Shown here piece after piece: positions 10,147 to 20,465 of a stretch of 64,000 nucleotides of DNA. The stretch comes from Rebecca billardiae RCC1528. Lineage: Eukaryota; Haptophyta. The stretch spans positions 124,001-188,000 of the forward strand of contig OZ251233.1 in assembly GCA_965240325.2 (NCBI GenBank). Direction: 5' to 3'. A program made the position numbers and the translations under genes. Under the pieces are notes generated by a model, which was not told the origin of the DNA, ran no database searches, and saw only the letters and a program-made list of their open reading frames with translations. The first letter of the stretch is position 1; each line of letters opens with the position of its first letter.

Positions 10147-11351
10147 ATGCCTCTCTTCGCGACGAGCCCGACCGCCGGGCTGAGCACCGCGGCGCCCAAG
10201 CCCTTCGCGCCGCACGCGCCCTCCGACGGTGCGCTCGACCCGCTCGAGCTCGTCGCCGATCGATCGACGCTCGCCGCCGCCGGCGCGCCGCCCGTTCGCG
10301 CGGGCGCGCCGCCGAGCACGCTGCTGCCGCTCGGCGCGCACGCGGGCGGCGCGGCGGCGCCGCTCCCCCCGTGGGCGCAGCCGCCGCAGCCCGCCGCAGC
10401 GCCCGTCCCGCCCGCGCTCGGCTCGACCGCCCTCGCCGCCGTCGGCACCGCCGCGTCCGCCACCGCGCGCTCGCTCGGCCGCACGCCGCTCGAGCTCGCG
10501 ACCGACGCTCTGGAGCAACGGCGCAAGCAGTCGGTCGAGCTGCTGCGCGCGCGCGCGGCGAGCGCGGGCGAGGCGCAGTCGCGCGAGGCCGAGCTGCGCG
10601 CCGCGCGCGCCGAGCTCGCCGACGCGCGCGCGCAGCTCGACGCGCTGCGCGCGCGCGCCGAGAGCGCGGAGGCGCGCGCGGCCGCGGCCGAGGGCAGCGC
10701 GCGCGAGAAGGCCGCGCGGATCGGGGCGCTGCAGGCGGACCTGCAGCAGACGGTGCGCGCGGAGGCGGAGGCGCGGCGGCAGCTCGGCGCCGCGCTCCAG
10801 GCGCGCGAGGCGGTCACCTCCTTCATCGCCGAGCTCGAGGAGCAGCAGCAGCAGAGCTTCTACAGGCGGCAGGGCGCACACGCGCGCCAACACGCGGCGC
10901 ACGCGGCCGCGGCCGCGGCCGGCGCGGGCGCGGCGGCGGACGCGGCGGGCGCGGGGCCGGGCGCGGGCGGGGCGGCGGGCGCGCGCGCGGGCGCGGCCGG
11001 CGCAGCGCGTGGCGCGACTGCCTCGGCTGGCTCGGGCCGAGGCCGGCGCGCCTCCCCTCCCGCCTCGCCCGCCGCCGGGAGCGGCGCTGCCGCCGGCGCC
11101 GACGCGGCCGCCGCCGCTGCCGCGGCGCGCTCGCCGCCGCGGCGCGCCTCGCCACCGCCGGCTGCCCGCGCAAGCCCGCCGCCGGCCGCGCGTGGTGCCG
11201 AGCCGTCGCCGCCGCTCTCGCAGACGCGCGGGCGCCGCTCGCCCGCGACGCCCCCGCCGTCCGCAGCCGCGGCGGGCAGCAGCCCTGCGCGCGCCGCCTC
11301 CCCGGCGCGCGCCGCCTCCCCGGCGCGCGCCGCCGCGGGCGGCGGCGGCCA

Positions 11352-11384
<33 letters not shown>

Positions 11385-12417
11385 TGCAGGGGCCAGTCCT
11401 GGGCGCAGCCCGAGCCCTGCGGCCAGCCCTGGGCGCAGCCCGGCTCGCGCCGCCGCCGCGCCGGCCGCCGAGGGCTCCCCAGCCGCAGTCGTGCCGCGCG
11501 GAGCCGCGCGGCAGCCGGGCGCGGCGGGCGCGGCGCGCTCGCCGCCACCGGCCGCAGCCGCGCTCTCAGCGGTGGGCAAGCGCGCGCGGCCGCAGGGCGC
11601 CGCCAACGGCGCTGCCGAGGCGCGCGGCTCGGCCAAGCGCGCGCGGCAGAGCCCAGAGCGCCCGGCCGCGGCGTCGGCGCGCGCAGGGCGCAAGGGCAAG
11701 GCGGCGGAGGAGGCGGAGGGCTCGAGCGACGACGACGATGACGACGATGACGAGGAGGCGGAGGCGGAGGAGGCGGCCGGGGCTGCGTCCTCTGCGCACA
11801 CTGGGGCTGGGGATGCAAAGTCGGGGCGCGCTGCCGCCGGGGGGGGCTCGACGGCGCGCGGCTCACGCACGGCGAAGCAGCCCGCACGCACGGCCGCAGC
11901 GCCGCGTGGCGAGGCGCGCGCGCCGCGCAGGACGCCGCAGCCCTCGCCCGCGGCCAGCCGGGGCAAGGGCAAGGGCGAGGGCGAGGGCGGCAGCCACAGA
12001 CCGGCCCCGAGCAACCCGCCCACTCCGAGCGCCGCCGCCGCGGGCAGCCGGCAGCCCTCGGAGGCACCGACGCCCGGCAGCGCGCGCATGCACCTGCGCT
12101 CGGCCGCGCGCTCACGCGATCGCACGCCGGCCACCACGCCCAGCCGGCCCGCCGGCGCGGCGGCGCGGCCGCTGCCGCCCTCGCGTGAGGTCACGCCCAC
12201 AGCGACGCCCGCCAGGGCGCGCGCCGGCGCGATGCCCACGCCGCCGCCGTCCGCGACGCGCAGGCTTGCGGCCGCGGCGGTGGGCGCGGCCGCCGACGCC
12301 ACGCCGGGCGCGGGCGGCGGCTCGGAGGCAGCGGCGGCGGCCAGCTCTCCCTCCGCTTCGGCCGGTGCGGGCGCCGGGCTGGCTGCGTCGCGCGAGCGGC
12401 GGCAGCCTCGGCGCTAA
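10147..12417 (+). CDS. coiled-coil and acidic/basic low-complexity protein, 756 aa
   Basis: This is a single open frame from MPLFATSPTAGL. Residues about 110-240 form a heptad-rich coiled coil with alternating Glu/Arg/Ala (ELRAARAELADARAQLD, REAVTSFIAELEEQQQQ). The remainder is disordered: Ala/Pro/Arg-rich tracts with repeated SPARAA, an acidic run (SSDDDDDDDDEEAEAEE) near residue 525, basic KRARQ/KRARPQ clusters that could be nuclear localisation signals, and a Thr/Pro-rich tail. A nuclear or chromatin-associated role is inference from composition only. No conserved domain recognised. A TATA box lies 74 bp upstream. The C-terminal part may contain an unrecognised intron, because the DNA remains open in all frames. 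Confidence 0.6.
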
Positions 12418-12434
12418 GCGGTGCCTAAGGCCCA

Positions 12435-12706
12435 GGAGCAGCACAGCGAGCAAGTTGTTCTGGGGCGTTGCGCGAGCGCACAGAGCAGGCTCGAAAGTCC
12501 CTCGTGGCACGAGAAGAGGGTGGCCAAGATGGCAGCCGGACTTGAGCTCGGCCGCCTGGCTCGGGCCGAATGGCAGGCAGGTGTTATTGTCTATTGATCA
12601 GATACGGCGGCCGGCACATCATTGCGCTCCCTGACCGCCGTCCTCTTAGACAATCGTCAGTATAGTTATTGTATGCCAGCAATAACCCGCCCGCCACATC
12701 ATATAT
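12435..12706 (+). repeat. dispersed repeat, copy 1
   Basis: About 105 bp (12480-12590) are nearly identical to 61590-61705, including the hairpin CTCGTG-G-CACGAG. Both copies end with CTTAGACAATC and a stem of the form GTTATTG...CAATAAC before an AT-rich tail. A third, partial copy of the end lies at 55609-55655. It sits in the 3' flank between convergent genes. It may be a SINE/MITE-like element or a structured RNA; it has no coding capacity. Confidence 0.8.
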
Positions 12707-12929
12707 ATATGTATACTACTCATCTGCGCTGGGCTGCCGCGCCGGCGCCCAGCAGACAGCAGTAGCGCCAGCGCGCATCCGCGATCCGGTCAGCTCCGTG
12801 ACACGGTCCGCTGCCACTCCGCTGCGCGAGAAGCAGCGCTAGCAGTAGGGTGCAGACTCGGGGGGCACGACTCAGGCTCAGCAGCGCAACACGGCAGCAG
12901 CAGCCGCCTGCCGCGGCAGCAGCCTGCCG

Positions 12930-13370
12930 CTAGATGCCCATCAGCATGCGCGTGAGCCCGGCCTGCCGCTTGGCCGCCGCCCCGCTCGCGGGCATGGCCA
13001 GCTTGCCCGGCGGCGGCGCGTCCGCGGGCCGTGCCACGCGCAGCGCCGCCGCCGCCCACGCGCCGCCGCCTCGGTTGAGCCGCGACTTTGCACCCGGCTG
13101 CGAGCCCGGCGAGAGCAGCCGGATGGCGGCGCTGCTCGCCGGGTCGGACGGCGCGGCGGCGCGCGGGGCGCCGCCCCGGAGCGGCGCTCGCAGCGCGGAC
13201 TGCGCGGCGGCCACGCGCGACAGGGCGCGCCACCGCTCGCCGCCACCGTCGCCGGCGGGCGCGGTCTTGGGCGGCGCGGGCGGCTCGGCGGACCCTGCGC
13301 GCGCCCGTGCGCCCGGCTGCAGCGCCCGCAGCGCCGCCGCCGCCTCCGACGCGGCTGCGGCCGTTGCGGC

Positions 13371-13406
<36 letters not shown>

Positions 13407-14765
13407 GCTCGCGCTCGGCGGCTCGCGAGCCATGCTGGCATCGGCGCGGCGCTCCGCCCTCTCCGCGCGCTCGAGCGCATCGAGCAGCTCCGCGTCTGCG
13501 CGCATCGCGCCCATCTCCGCCCCGCGCCGCCGCGCCTCCGCCTCCTCCGCCTGTGCGCGCGCGCGCGCCAGCTCGGCCTGCAGAGAGACGATGCGCGAGT
13601 GCGCGTGCTCGAGCGCGCGCGCCTTCTCAGCGGCGAGGGCGGCGGCGGCGGCGGCGGCGGCCTGCGCGCCGGGCGAGGCGGGCGGCGAGCGGCGCTGCTG
13701 CGGGGGCGCCTCCGCCGCCGCCTCGTCCGTGCCCACCTGCGCGTCAGCCCGCGCGGCCGGCGCGGCCGGCGGCGGCGGCGGCGGCGCCAGCGGCGGCGCG
13801 CGCGCGGCCGCGGCCGCTCCGTCGGCGGCGTGGCCAGTGGCGTGGCCAGGGGCGTGGCCAGTGGCGTGGCCAGGGGCGTGGCCAGTGGCGTGGCCAGGGG
13901 CGTGGCCAGGGGCGTGGCCAGGGGCGTGGCCAGGGGCGTGGCTCGCACCGGCGGGCAGCAGCTCGGCATCGGTGGCGACGGCCGCGTCGACGGTGAGCAC
14001 CCGCCGCGCCGCCGGCAGCCCGCCCGCCTCCACGCGGCCCTCCTCCTCCTCCGCCGCCTCCGCCCCCAGCGGCTGCGCCAGCGCCGCGCCCTCCGCGTGT
14101 GCGCGCCAGCGCTGCACCTCCGCGCGCAGCTTGGCCGAGCGGGCGAGCGCGGCGCAGAGGCTCCACGCGCGGAAGGTGGCGGCGGTGGACTCGGCGCGCT
14201 GGCGCGAGCGCGGCGTGAGCAGCCGCGCCGCGTCCTCCCGCCCCGCCGGGCTCTCGAACGCCTCGGCGGACGCCTCGCCCTCCAGGCCGCCCCCTCCCCC
14301 GCACAGCCCGCGCACGGCCGAGCCACGGGCGCTCTCGGCCGGTGGCGGCGGCGGCGGGCCGGCGGCGCGCGGCGAGGCGGAGCGAGCGGCCGCGGCGGCG
14401 AGCAGCTGCTGCGCCATCTGCAGCAGCGCCGCGGTGCTCGGATCCGTGCCGTTCAGCGTCGGCGCCGCCTCGAGGCCCGCGCCGCCGCGCGCGCTCGTCG
14501 CCGCCGCCGCGGGCTGCGGCGGCAGCGGCGCGGCGGCGGCGGCGGGCGGCGGCGGCGACGCGTCGGCCCATGCGGCGCCCTGCGCGGCGGCGTGCGGCGC
14601 GTGCGGCGCGGCGAGGCGGTACGCGAGCGGCGTGGGCGTCGTGGGCGAGAGCATCCCAGGCGACGAGCCGAGCGCGATCGGCGCGGGCTGCTGCCCGCTC
14701 GCCAGCATCGCCATCACGGCATGCGCCGCGCCGCCGTGGCCGCGGCCGGCGCGGCCGGCGGAACG

Positions 14766-14815
<50 letters not shown>

Positions 14816-15716
14816 TGCTGGGCGCGCTGCGCTGCGCGCCGCCGCCGTCGGAGGTGTCCGGGTCGGCGTCGTCCTCCTCGAGCGCGCGCAGCTCCTCCGC
14901 CAGCAGCGCCGCCGCCTCCGCCGCGCGCGCGCGCTCCGCCGCCGCCTGCTGCGCCGCCGCCTCCGCAGCCAGCCTCAAGCTGCGCTCGGTGCGCGCCGCC
15001 TCGTCTGCGTCGTCCGCGCGCGCCTCGGCGTCGCGGAGGGCGCGCTCGATCTCGCGGAGGCGGCGCTGCGTCTCGGTGGCGCCGCGCGAGGGGAGCGCGC
15101 TGTCGACGAGTGACTGCTGCAGCTCGCGGCCGTTCGCGCCGGGCCCGCCGTCCGCGGCGGCGGCGGCGGCGGCGCCTGCGCCGCCCGCGCCGCCGCGCGC
15201 GCCCGCGCCCGCGCCCGCGCTGCCGCGGCGGCCGAGCGGCATGCGGCTCGCGGCGTTGCTCGAGCTCGCCGGCGCGCGCGGTGCCGTGTACCCCGCCTCG
15301 TGCTCCAGCCCCGAGCCGGGCACGAGGAACACGAGGAAGTCGGGCGAGGACGAGACGGTCGGGTGCGCGACCAGCCCCTCGAGCCACGCGCCCAGGCACG
15401 CGGCGCGCTCGCGGAGGAAGGGCGCGCCGAGCGTGCGGCGGAAGGTCTTGGGCGGCAGCGGGGGCACGCTCTCGTGCCGCCGGCCGAGCAGCTCGCGCAG
15501 CGCGACGAAGTGGCTGTACCTGCGCCAGATCTCGTACGGCGCGTGCCCTTCCATCCGCACCTCGATGCGATACACGGCGTGGCCGCCGTGCTCGGCGACG
15601 TCGAAGGAGACGAGGCGGACGGAGGAGACGAGGTCGACGAGCGGGGTGTACCGTGGCGAGGGCAGGTCGTCAGCCCCGCCCGCCGCCGCGCTCGCCCGCT
15701 CGGGCGTCGACGCCAT
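12930..15716 (-). CDS. PX-domain protein with long disordered/coiled-coil tail, 928 aa
   Basis: The start chosen is Met of MASTPERAS, which leaves a 285-bp divergent promoter. Residues about 24-135 form a PX domain: SVRLVSFDVAEHGGHAVYRI, the phosphoinositide-contact segment YEIWRRYSHFVALRELL, the proline motif VPPLPPK, and a helix FLRERAACLGAWLEGLV. A coiled coil follows (about 220-300, Arg/Glu/Ala heptads), then long Pro/Ala/Gly tracts, a run of about ten GHAP/GHAT tetrapeptides (about residues 590-630), a second coiled coil, and an Ala-rich tail. The layout (PX, then helix, then disorder) resembles the PX gene at 7363-9209. The PX domains share WRR[FY]SHF and the D/AFL..RAA..[GL]AWL helix, so they are probably paralogues. 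Introns in the tail cannot be excluded. Confidence 0.75.
13827..13945. repeat. 12-bp minisatellite coding GHA[PT]
   Basis: About ten copies of a 12-bp unit (GTGGCCAGGGGC or GTGGCCAGTGGC on the plus strand) lie inside the PX gene. They encode Gly-His-Ala-Pro/Thr tetrapeptides on the minus strand. The P and T variants alternate in part, which suggests 24-bp secondary duplication. Confidence 0.9.
14760..14818. repeat. (GCC)n microsatellite
   Basis: A pure GCC/GGC trinucleotide run within the second PX gene codes a polyglycine stretch on the minus strand. It is likely to be length-variable. Confidence 0.9.
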
Positions 15717-16001
15717 CAGGCCGGCGGGGAGCAGCGATGCTCGGCTTATGCAGATCACCTCGCGGCCGGCCGCACGGCGCACGGGCAGGGCAGCTGCTCT
15801 CCGCTTGTGCCCGGGCGACGTCCACGCGAGCGGAGCGCCGAGCACTCCATCACATTTTTCATCATCGCCTTTTTGACTTTCTTCTCGTCTTCGTCCCGCG
15901 TGCGCGGCCGCGCGCCCGTTGGTCGCGGCCGAAGCCTTGCGAAGCGTCTGCCCGCCAGGGCGCATCCGCGGGATTCCGAACCCCTCCAAGGACCGCGCAC
16001 G
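15717..16001. promoter_or_regulatory. divergent promoter region, PX gene / fibrillin gene
   Basis: This 285-bp gap lies between two outward-facing start codons. A T-rich patch (15850-15895) stands out from the GC-rich surroundings. No TATA box seen. Confidence 0.5.
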
Positions 16002-17081
16002 ATGCTGTGGCTCGCGGCGCTGCTCGCGACGGGCGCCGCGACGGCGCACGGCGTCGCGCGGAGCGCACTCGCATCATCCACGCCGCCCCGCGCGCGCGTG
16101 CGCATGGACTCGGCCGCGCCGATGAGCGCGAGCGCGCCGGCGAGCAACGGCGCGCGCAAGTCGTCGCCGCTGCCGCCGCCGCCCGACCAGTGGCCGCAGC
16201 AGTGGGCGCCCGCCGCGCCGAAGCCCGCGGCCGCGGCGGCGGCGGGCGCGCCCGACCAAGTCTCCGCCCTCAAGGCCAAGCTCTACGCCCTCGGCGCCTC
16301 CACCAACCGCGGCGAGTCGGCGAGCGCCGCGGAGAGGGCGCTCGCTCTCGAGCAGCTGTCCGCGCTCGAGCGGCTGAACGCGGAGCCGCGCCCGGCGGGG
16401 GAGAAGGCGCGGGGCACGTGGGAGCTGGTGTACGCGTCGACGCAGCCGTTCCGCTCGTCCCCCTTCTTCATGGCCGCGCGCGCCGTGTGCAGCGACGGCG
16501 CGGAGGCGGCGCGCTTCGAGTGGTTCTGCGAGCAGCACCGCGCGGCGCTGGCGGTCTCCTCCGTGCAGCGCGTGCGCCAGCTGGTGGCGGACGGGCGGCT
16601 GACGAGCGAGTTCGAGGTGCGCGCGGGGGCGGTGCCCTTCTCCGACCGCGTCGGCCTGCCCTACGCCGGCGGCCTCCCCGTCTCCATCAGCGGCTGCATC
16701 TGCTCCACCGCCGACCTCTCCGAAAGTCCGGACGGAAAGTCCTGGTCGCTGCACATGGACACGGTCCGGGTGAAGGGCTCCAACCTGCCGCTCGCGCGCG
16801 CGCTGCTCGACGGCCCGCTCGAGCTGCGCTCGCGCCCGCTCTCGGACGCGCTCGCCGCCGCGCTCCCCGCGTACGCCGCGCCGCGTCCCACCTTCGCCAC
16901 CACCTACCTCGACGCGGACACGCGCCTCTCGCGCGACCAGGACGGCCACTGCTTCCTGTACACGCGCACCTCCCACTCGGCGGAGCCCACAGACTACGCG
17001 GAGGTGCCGGCGGACCTGGGCGCCGGGGCGTGGCTGCAGCGCTTTGCTAGCACGTTCCTGCCGCAGCAGGGCTCGTCCTAG
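16002..17081 (+). CDS. plastid lipid-associated protein (PAP/fibrillin family), 359 aa
   Basis: The N-terminus MLWLAALLATGAATAHG is a short hydrophobic ER-type signal. A Ser/Ala/Arg-rich stretch to about residue 85 follows, as expected for bipartite targeting to a secondary plastid. The PAP/fibrillin domain starts near residue 88 with VSALKAKLYALGASTNRGE. Typical elements follow: ALEQLSALERLNAEPRP, ARGTWELVYASTQPFRSSPF, a central beta barrel (SISGCICSTADLS...WSLHMDTVRVKGSN), and the C-terminal FLYTRT strand. Fibrillins bind lipids in plastoglobules or thylakoid and stroma and are linked to stress and quinone metabolism. Both ends look complete. The downstream convergent neighbour is another plastid protein. 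Confidence 0.85.
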   Translation: MLWLAALLATGAATAHGVARSALASSTPPRARVRMDSAAPMSASAPASNGARKSSPLPPPPDQWPQQWAPAAPKPAAAAAAGAPDQVSALKAKLYALGASTNRGESASAAERALALEQLSALERLNAEPRPAGEKARGTWELVYASTQPFRSSPFFMAARAVCSDGAEAARFEWFCEQHRAALAVSSVQRVRQLVADGRLTSEFEVRAGAVPFSDRVGLPYAGGLPVSISGCICSTADLSESPDGKSWSLHMDTVRVKGSNLPLARALLDGPLELRSRPLSDALAAALPAYAAPRPTFATTYLDADTRLSRDQDGHCFLYTRTSHSAEPTDYAEVPADLGAGAWLQRFASTFLPQQGSS

Positions 17082-17648
17082 GCCGCCATCATATTGCCAA
17101 TTGCGCCATAGTGCGCCCGCCAGCGCGCCTTAGCCACACTGCCTCCGCCTCGTTACCGGTTCGTCTGTTTGGCCTCGGCCTCGGCGGTCTGCTCGGATGC
17201 GTGCAGCCATGCATGACAATAATAATGAATATATGATGCTGGATGCGTGGCCTAGTAGTGTGTGGAGTGCTGCGCTCGGGCGGCCACGGGCGGACCGGAC
17301 CGCCGCGGGCTTTCCGCGAATTCCGTCCGGGCCCGGCGGCGCGGGCCGGCCGTCGGCGCGGCAGGCGCCTATCGGCTGACCGTGCGCCGCTGTGACGTTG
17401 CTTGGCGCTGAGGGAGGACGGCTCCGCCGCGCGGCGGGCCTTCCTTATGGAGTCCCTGTGCGACGCACCGCCGCGAAGGGCCGTACTGCACGCACCGCCG
17501 CCGACGGCCGCGCCGCATGCCGGACTCCGTCCACGCCGCGCACCCTCCCTCCCTCGCAGCCGTGCGACCGGCGCAGCGGCGCGCAGCCAGGCAGCGGCTG
17601 TGCCGAGCTGCGCGCGGCGAAGAGCCGGCGCGCGCGCGCGGGCAGCTG
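17082..17648. other. convergent intergenic region
   Basis: These are the 3' flanks of the fibrillin (plus) and PsbP-like (minus) genes. They include an AT-rich patch (17210-17240, AATAATGAATAT). Small open frames here are GC-background; no gene or repeat is supported. Confidence 0.5.
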
Positions 17649-18503
17649 CTACTCGAAGAGCGTCCCCTCCGCGTACCGGTAGTCGCTCCTGATCTGCCGC
17701 GGGATCTTGGTCGGGCGCGTGTTGTCCACCACGAACGAGGCGGCCATCTCTCGCGCCTTGGCCTCCGCCCCCCGCTTCCACCGCAGCAGGGTGGCGCCGC
17801 TGACGAGCATGACGGCGTCGACCGAGCCGTCGGGCACGAGTGCGGTGATCAGCGCGCGGCGCTGCTGCTCCGTCCCGCCCGGCGTGAGCGCCGAGAACGC
17901 CACCTCCACCACCTTCTTGTTCGCGTCCAGGCTGCGCGCCGAGAGGATGCTCACGTCCACCGGCACGCCGTACGCGCCAAAGCGGCCGCGCGCGGAGAGG
18001 ACCGCGTCGACGAAGAAGGCGGGGTCGACGCTGTCGAGCGAGGCGGCGCTGCCCGGCAGCCGCTCCACCTGCATGAACGCGCCGTCGCCCTCGCGGTTGC
18101 GCACCTCCACGTCGTAGTACATGCCGGTGGCGAGCGGGTAGGGCGACACGAAGCGCGTCGTGGCGGCCACGCCCGAGGGCTTGCCGTCGAGGGCGAGGAG
18201 CGCCTGCACGGCGAGGTCGTCCTTCGCACCGACCGTCTGCACGGGCTCGAGCAGGCACACGCCCGTCCTCGGCCGCGACCGCCCGCTGATCGCGCCGGCA
18301 CCGAGCGACGAGCCCGGCTCACCCGTCAGCTGCTCGTACCCGCCGATGTTGGCGCTCGTGCGCATCTCCTCGGCGAGGGCGGGGAGGGCGACGGCGACGG
18401 AGACGGCCTCGGCGGCGAGCCGGCCGAGCTGCCGCCGGCCGAGCCGGCCGGGCTGGGGCAGTGAGCCGAGGAGGAGCGTCGTGGTGGCGACGGCGGCCAG
18501 CAT
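17649..18503 (-). CDS. PsbP-domain thylakoid lumen protein, 284 aa
   Basis: The first ATG in frame is at 18503, giving MLAAVATTTLLLGSL, an ER-type signal. A short basic stretch and a twin-arginine thylakoid signal follow (RRQLGRLAAEAVSVAVAL, cleavage expected after ALPALA at residue 44). Targeting thus appears tripartite: ER, plastid, Tat to lumen. The mature part has PsbP-fold features: FVSPYPLATGMYYDVEV, MQVERLPGSAASLDSVDPAFF, and the closing helix GAEAKAREMAASFVV. PsbP-like proteins assist photosystem II or other thylakoid complexes. Family membership is clear, but the specific subfamily (PsbP, PPL or PPD) is not. It shares a 295-bp divergent promoter with the WW-domain surface protein. 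Confidence 0.85.
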   Translation of the reverse strand: MLAAVATTTLLLGSLPQPGRLGRRQLGRLAAEAVSVAVALPALAEEMRTSANIGGYEQLTGEPGSSLGAGAISGRSRPRTGVCLLEPVQTVGAKDDLAVQALLALDGKPSGVAATTRFVSPYPLATGMYYDVEVRNREGDGAFMQVERLPGSAASLDSVDPAFFVDAVLSARGRFGAYGVPVDVSILSARSLDANKKVVEVAFSALTPGGTEQQRRALITALVPDGSVDAVMLVSGATLLRWKRGAEAKAREMAASFVVDNTRPTKIPRQIRSDYRYAEGTLFE

Positions 18504-18798
18504 GATTGCGTCCGCTGCGTCGGAGGCGATGGCGCGTGTTGGATGAAGCTGCGCGAAAGTCCGGCGATGCTGCGGGTCCGGCGCCGCCAACCGTCAGTTC
18601 ACTTCGCAGCGGAAAGTCGAGAGCGCTTTCCGTGGTCCGGCGGCGGCGGCGCCGGCTCTCGCCCGCCCAGCAGAAAATCGGCGAGCCGCGGCCAGTGGCC
18701 GCAGCTCAAAAGCTTTGAGCGAGGAGGGCCTGCCGCGCTGCAAAGGGCACATGCCCAGCAGCCTGTCGGGCTCAAATCGCGCTCATCGGGGCCGGCGC
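18504..18798. promoter_or_regulatory. divergent promoter region
   Basis: This 295-bp gap lies between the outward-facing starts of the PsbP-like gene (minus) and the (SP)n/WW gene (plus). It is moderately GC-rich, with no clear TATA box. Confidence 0.5.
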
Positions 18799-19416
18799 AT
18801 GCGGAGACGAGGCGCGCCGGCGCTGCTGGCGGCGTGCGCGCTCGTCGCGCACGTCGGTGCGGCGGGCGAGACCCTGTGCCACCGCCTCGAGATCGACGGG
18901 CACGGCCGCTTCGTGCAGCGCGGCAGCCATTTTGGGCGGCGCATCTACCTGTGCCGCGGCGCCGACTGCCTCGCTGAGCAGACGAGCGGCAGCGGGGGCG
19001 TGCTGCTCTCGTACATGTCTGAGGGCCGCTGGGCGCTGCGCGACTGCCCCGCAGAGACCTTCGGCGAGCACGGCCGCCTCGCCCTCGGCAAGTGCGCGCC
19101 GGCGCTGTGGTCTGTGAATGACGCGTGCCCACACGACACGGCGGGAGGGCTGCCGTGCGAGGCGCCGCCAGAGAACGGGAGCTGGCGGCCCGAGCTGGAC
19201 AGCAGCGACGGGGAGAGACACGTGCGATTCATCTGCCTCGACGCGCCGGCGCCCGCCCCCGGGCCCTCGCCGCACGCGCCCTCGCCCTCGCCCTCGCCTT
19301 CGCCGCACTCGCACGCGCCATCGCCCTCGCCATCGCCATCGCCATCGCCATCGCCATCGCCATCGCCATCGCCATCGCCATCGCCATCGCCATCGCCATC
19401 GCCATCGCCATCGCCA

Positions 19417-19469
<53 letters not shown>

Positions 19470-19858
19470 ATTGACATCGCCGTCGCCGTCGCCATTGCCA
19501 TCGCCGTCGCCACGGCCGTCGCCACGGCCGTCGCCCTCGCCCTCGCCCTCGCCCTCGCCCTCGCCGCCCTCCGGCAGCTCAGGGCCGCACCACTCGCAGC
19601 CGGGTGGCAACACACACCTGATCGGCGCGACGCCGCCTCCGCCAATGGCGGCGCTGCAGCCCTCGCCCTCGCCCTCGCCCTCGCCGCCGCCGGCGGGCGG
19701 CGGCAACACGGGCGGCGGCAACACGGGCGGCGGGGGCGGCGGGATGGTCGGCGCGACCAGGCCGCCGCCCATGTTCTCAGAGCCGTCGCCGCCGCCGCCG
19801 TCGCCGCCGCCGCGGCACCACGGCGGTGGCGGTGGCCATGATGGCGGTGGCCATGATG

Positions 19859-19889
<31 letters not shown>

Positions 19890-19909
19890 CGGCCACGGCG
19901 GTGGCCACG

Positions 19910-19952
<43 letters not shown>

Positions 19953-20431
19953 TCCGGGCAGCGGCGGCGGCGGTGGCGGGCAGTCGGAGGCGGGGCGGCT
20001 GCACAAGGGGTGCGCGCTCGTGGTGATCGAGGGCAAGTACCTATTCCGCCAGATGACGCTGCGGTACAAGCGGCCCGTGTACGAGTGCGACGCGTCCGAG
20101 GTGACGGGCACGCTGTGCGTGCCCGAGCACGTGGCGAGCCACGCGCACGGCGTGGAGCGCGTCTTCCTCTCCTTCCTGCCCGACACGGGCTGGACAGTGC
20201 ACAAGTGCGGCAGCGAGGACGCGGGCGTGCGCCACTTTGACACGCGGTGCGAGCCCCTGCTCACCGCGGGCGCGCGGCAGTGCCTGGGCGACCTGCCCGG
20301 CGCCGTGCTGTGCGAGCTGCCGCCCGCGCAGCACGAGTGGGCGGTGGTGGGGGGGGCGCACGCGGGCAGCACCGAGCGGCTGCACATCGAGTGCGCGGAC
20401 GCGCCCTCCTCGCCGCCGCCGAGCCCGCCGT

Positions 20432-20465
<34 letters not shown>

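Noticed and set aside
12934-15876. 980-residue plus-strand frame opposite the second PX gene
   Set aside because: The minus strand carries a clear PX domain; the plus frame is Ala/Ser-rich without a domain.
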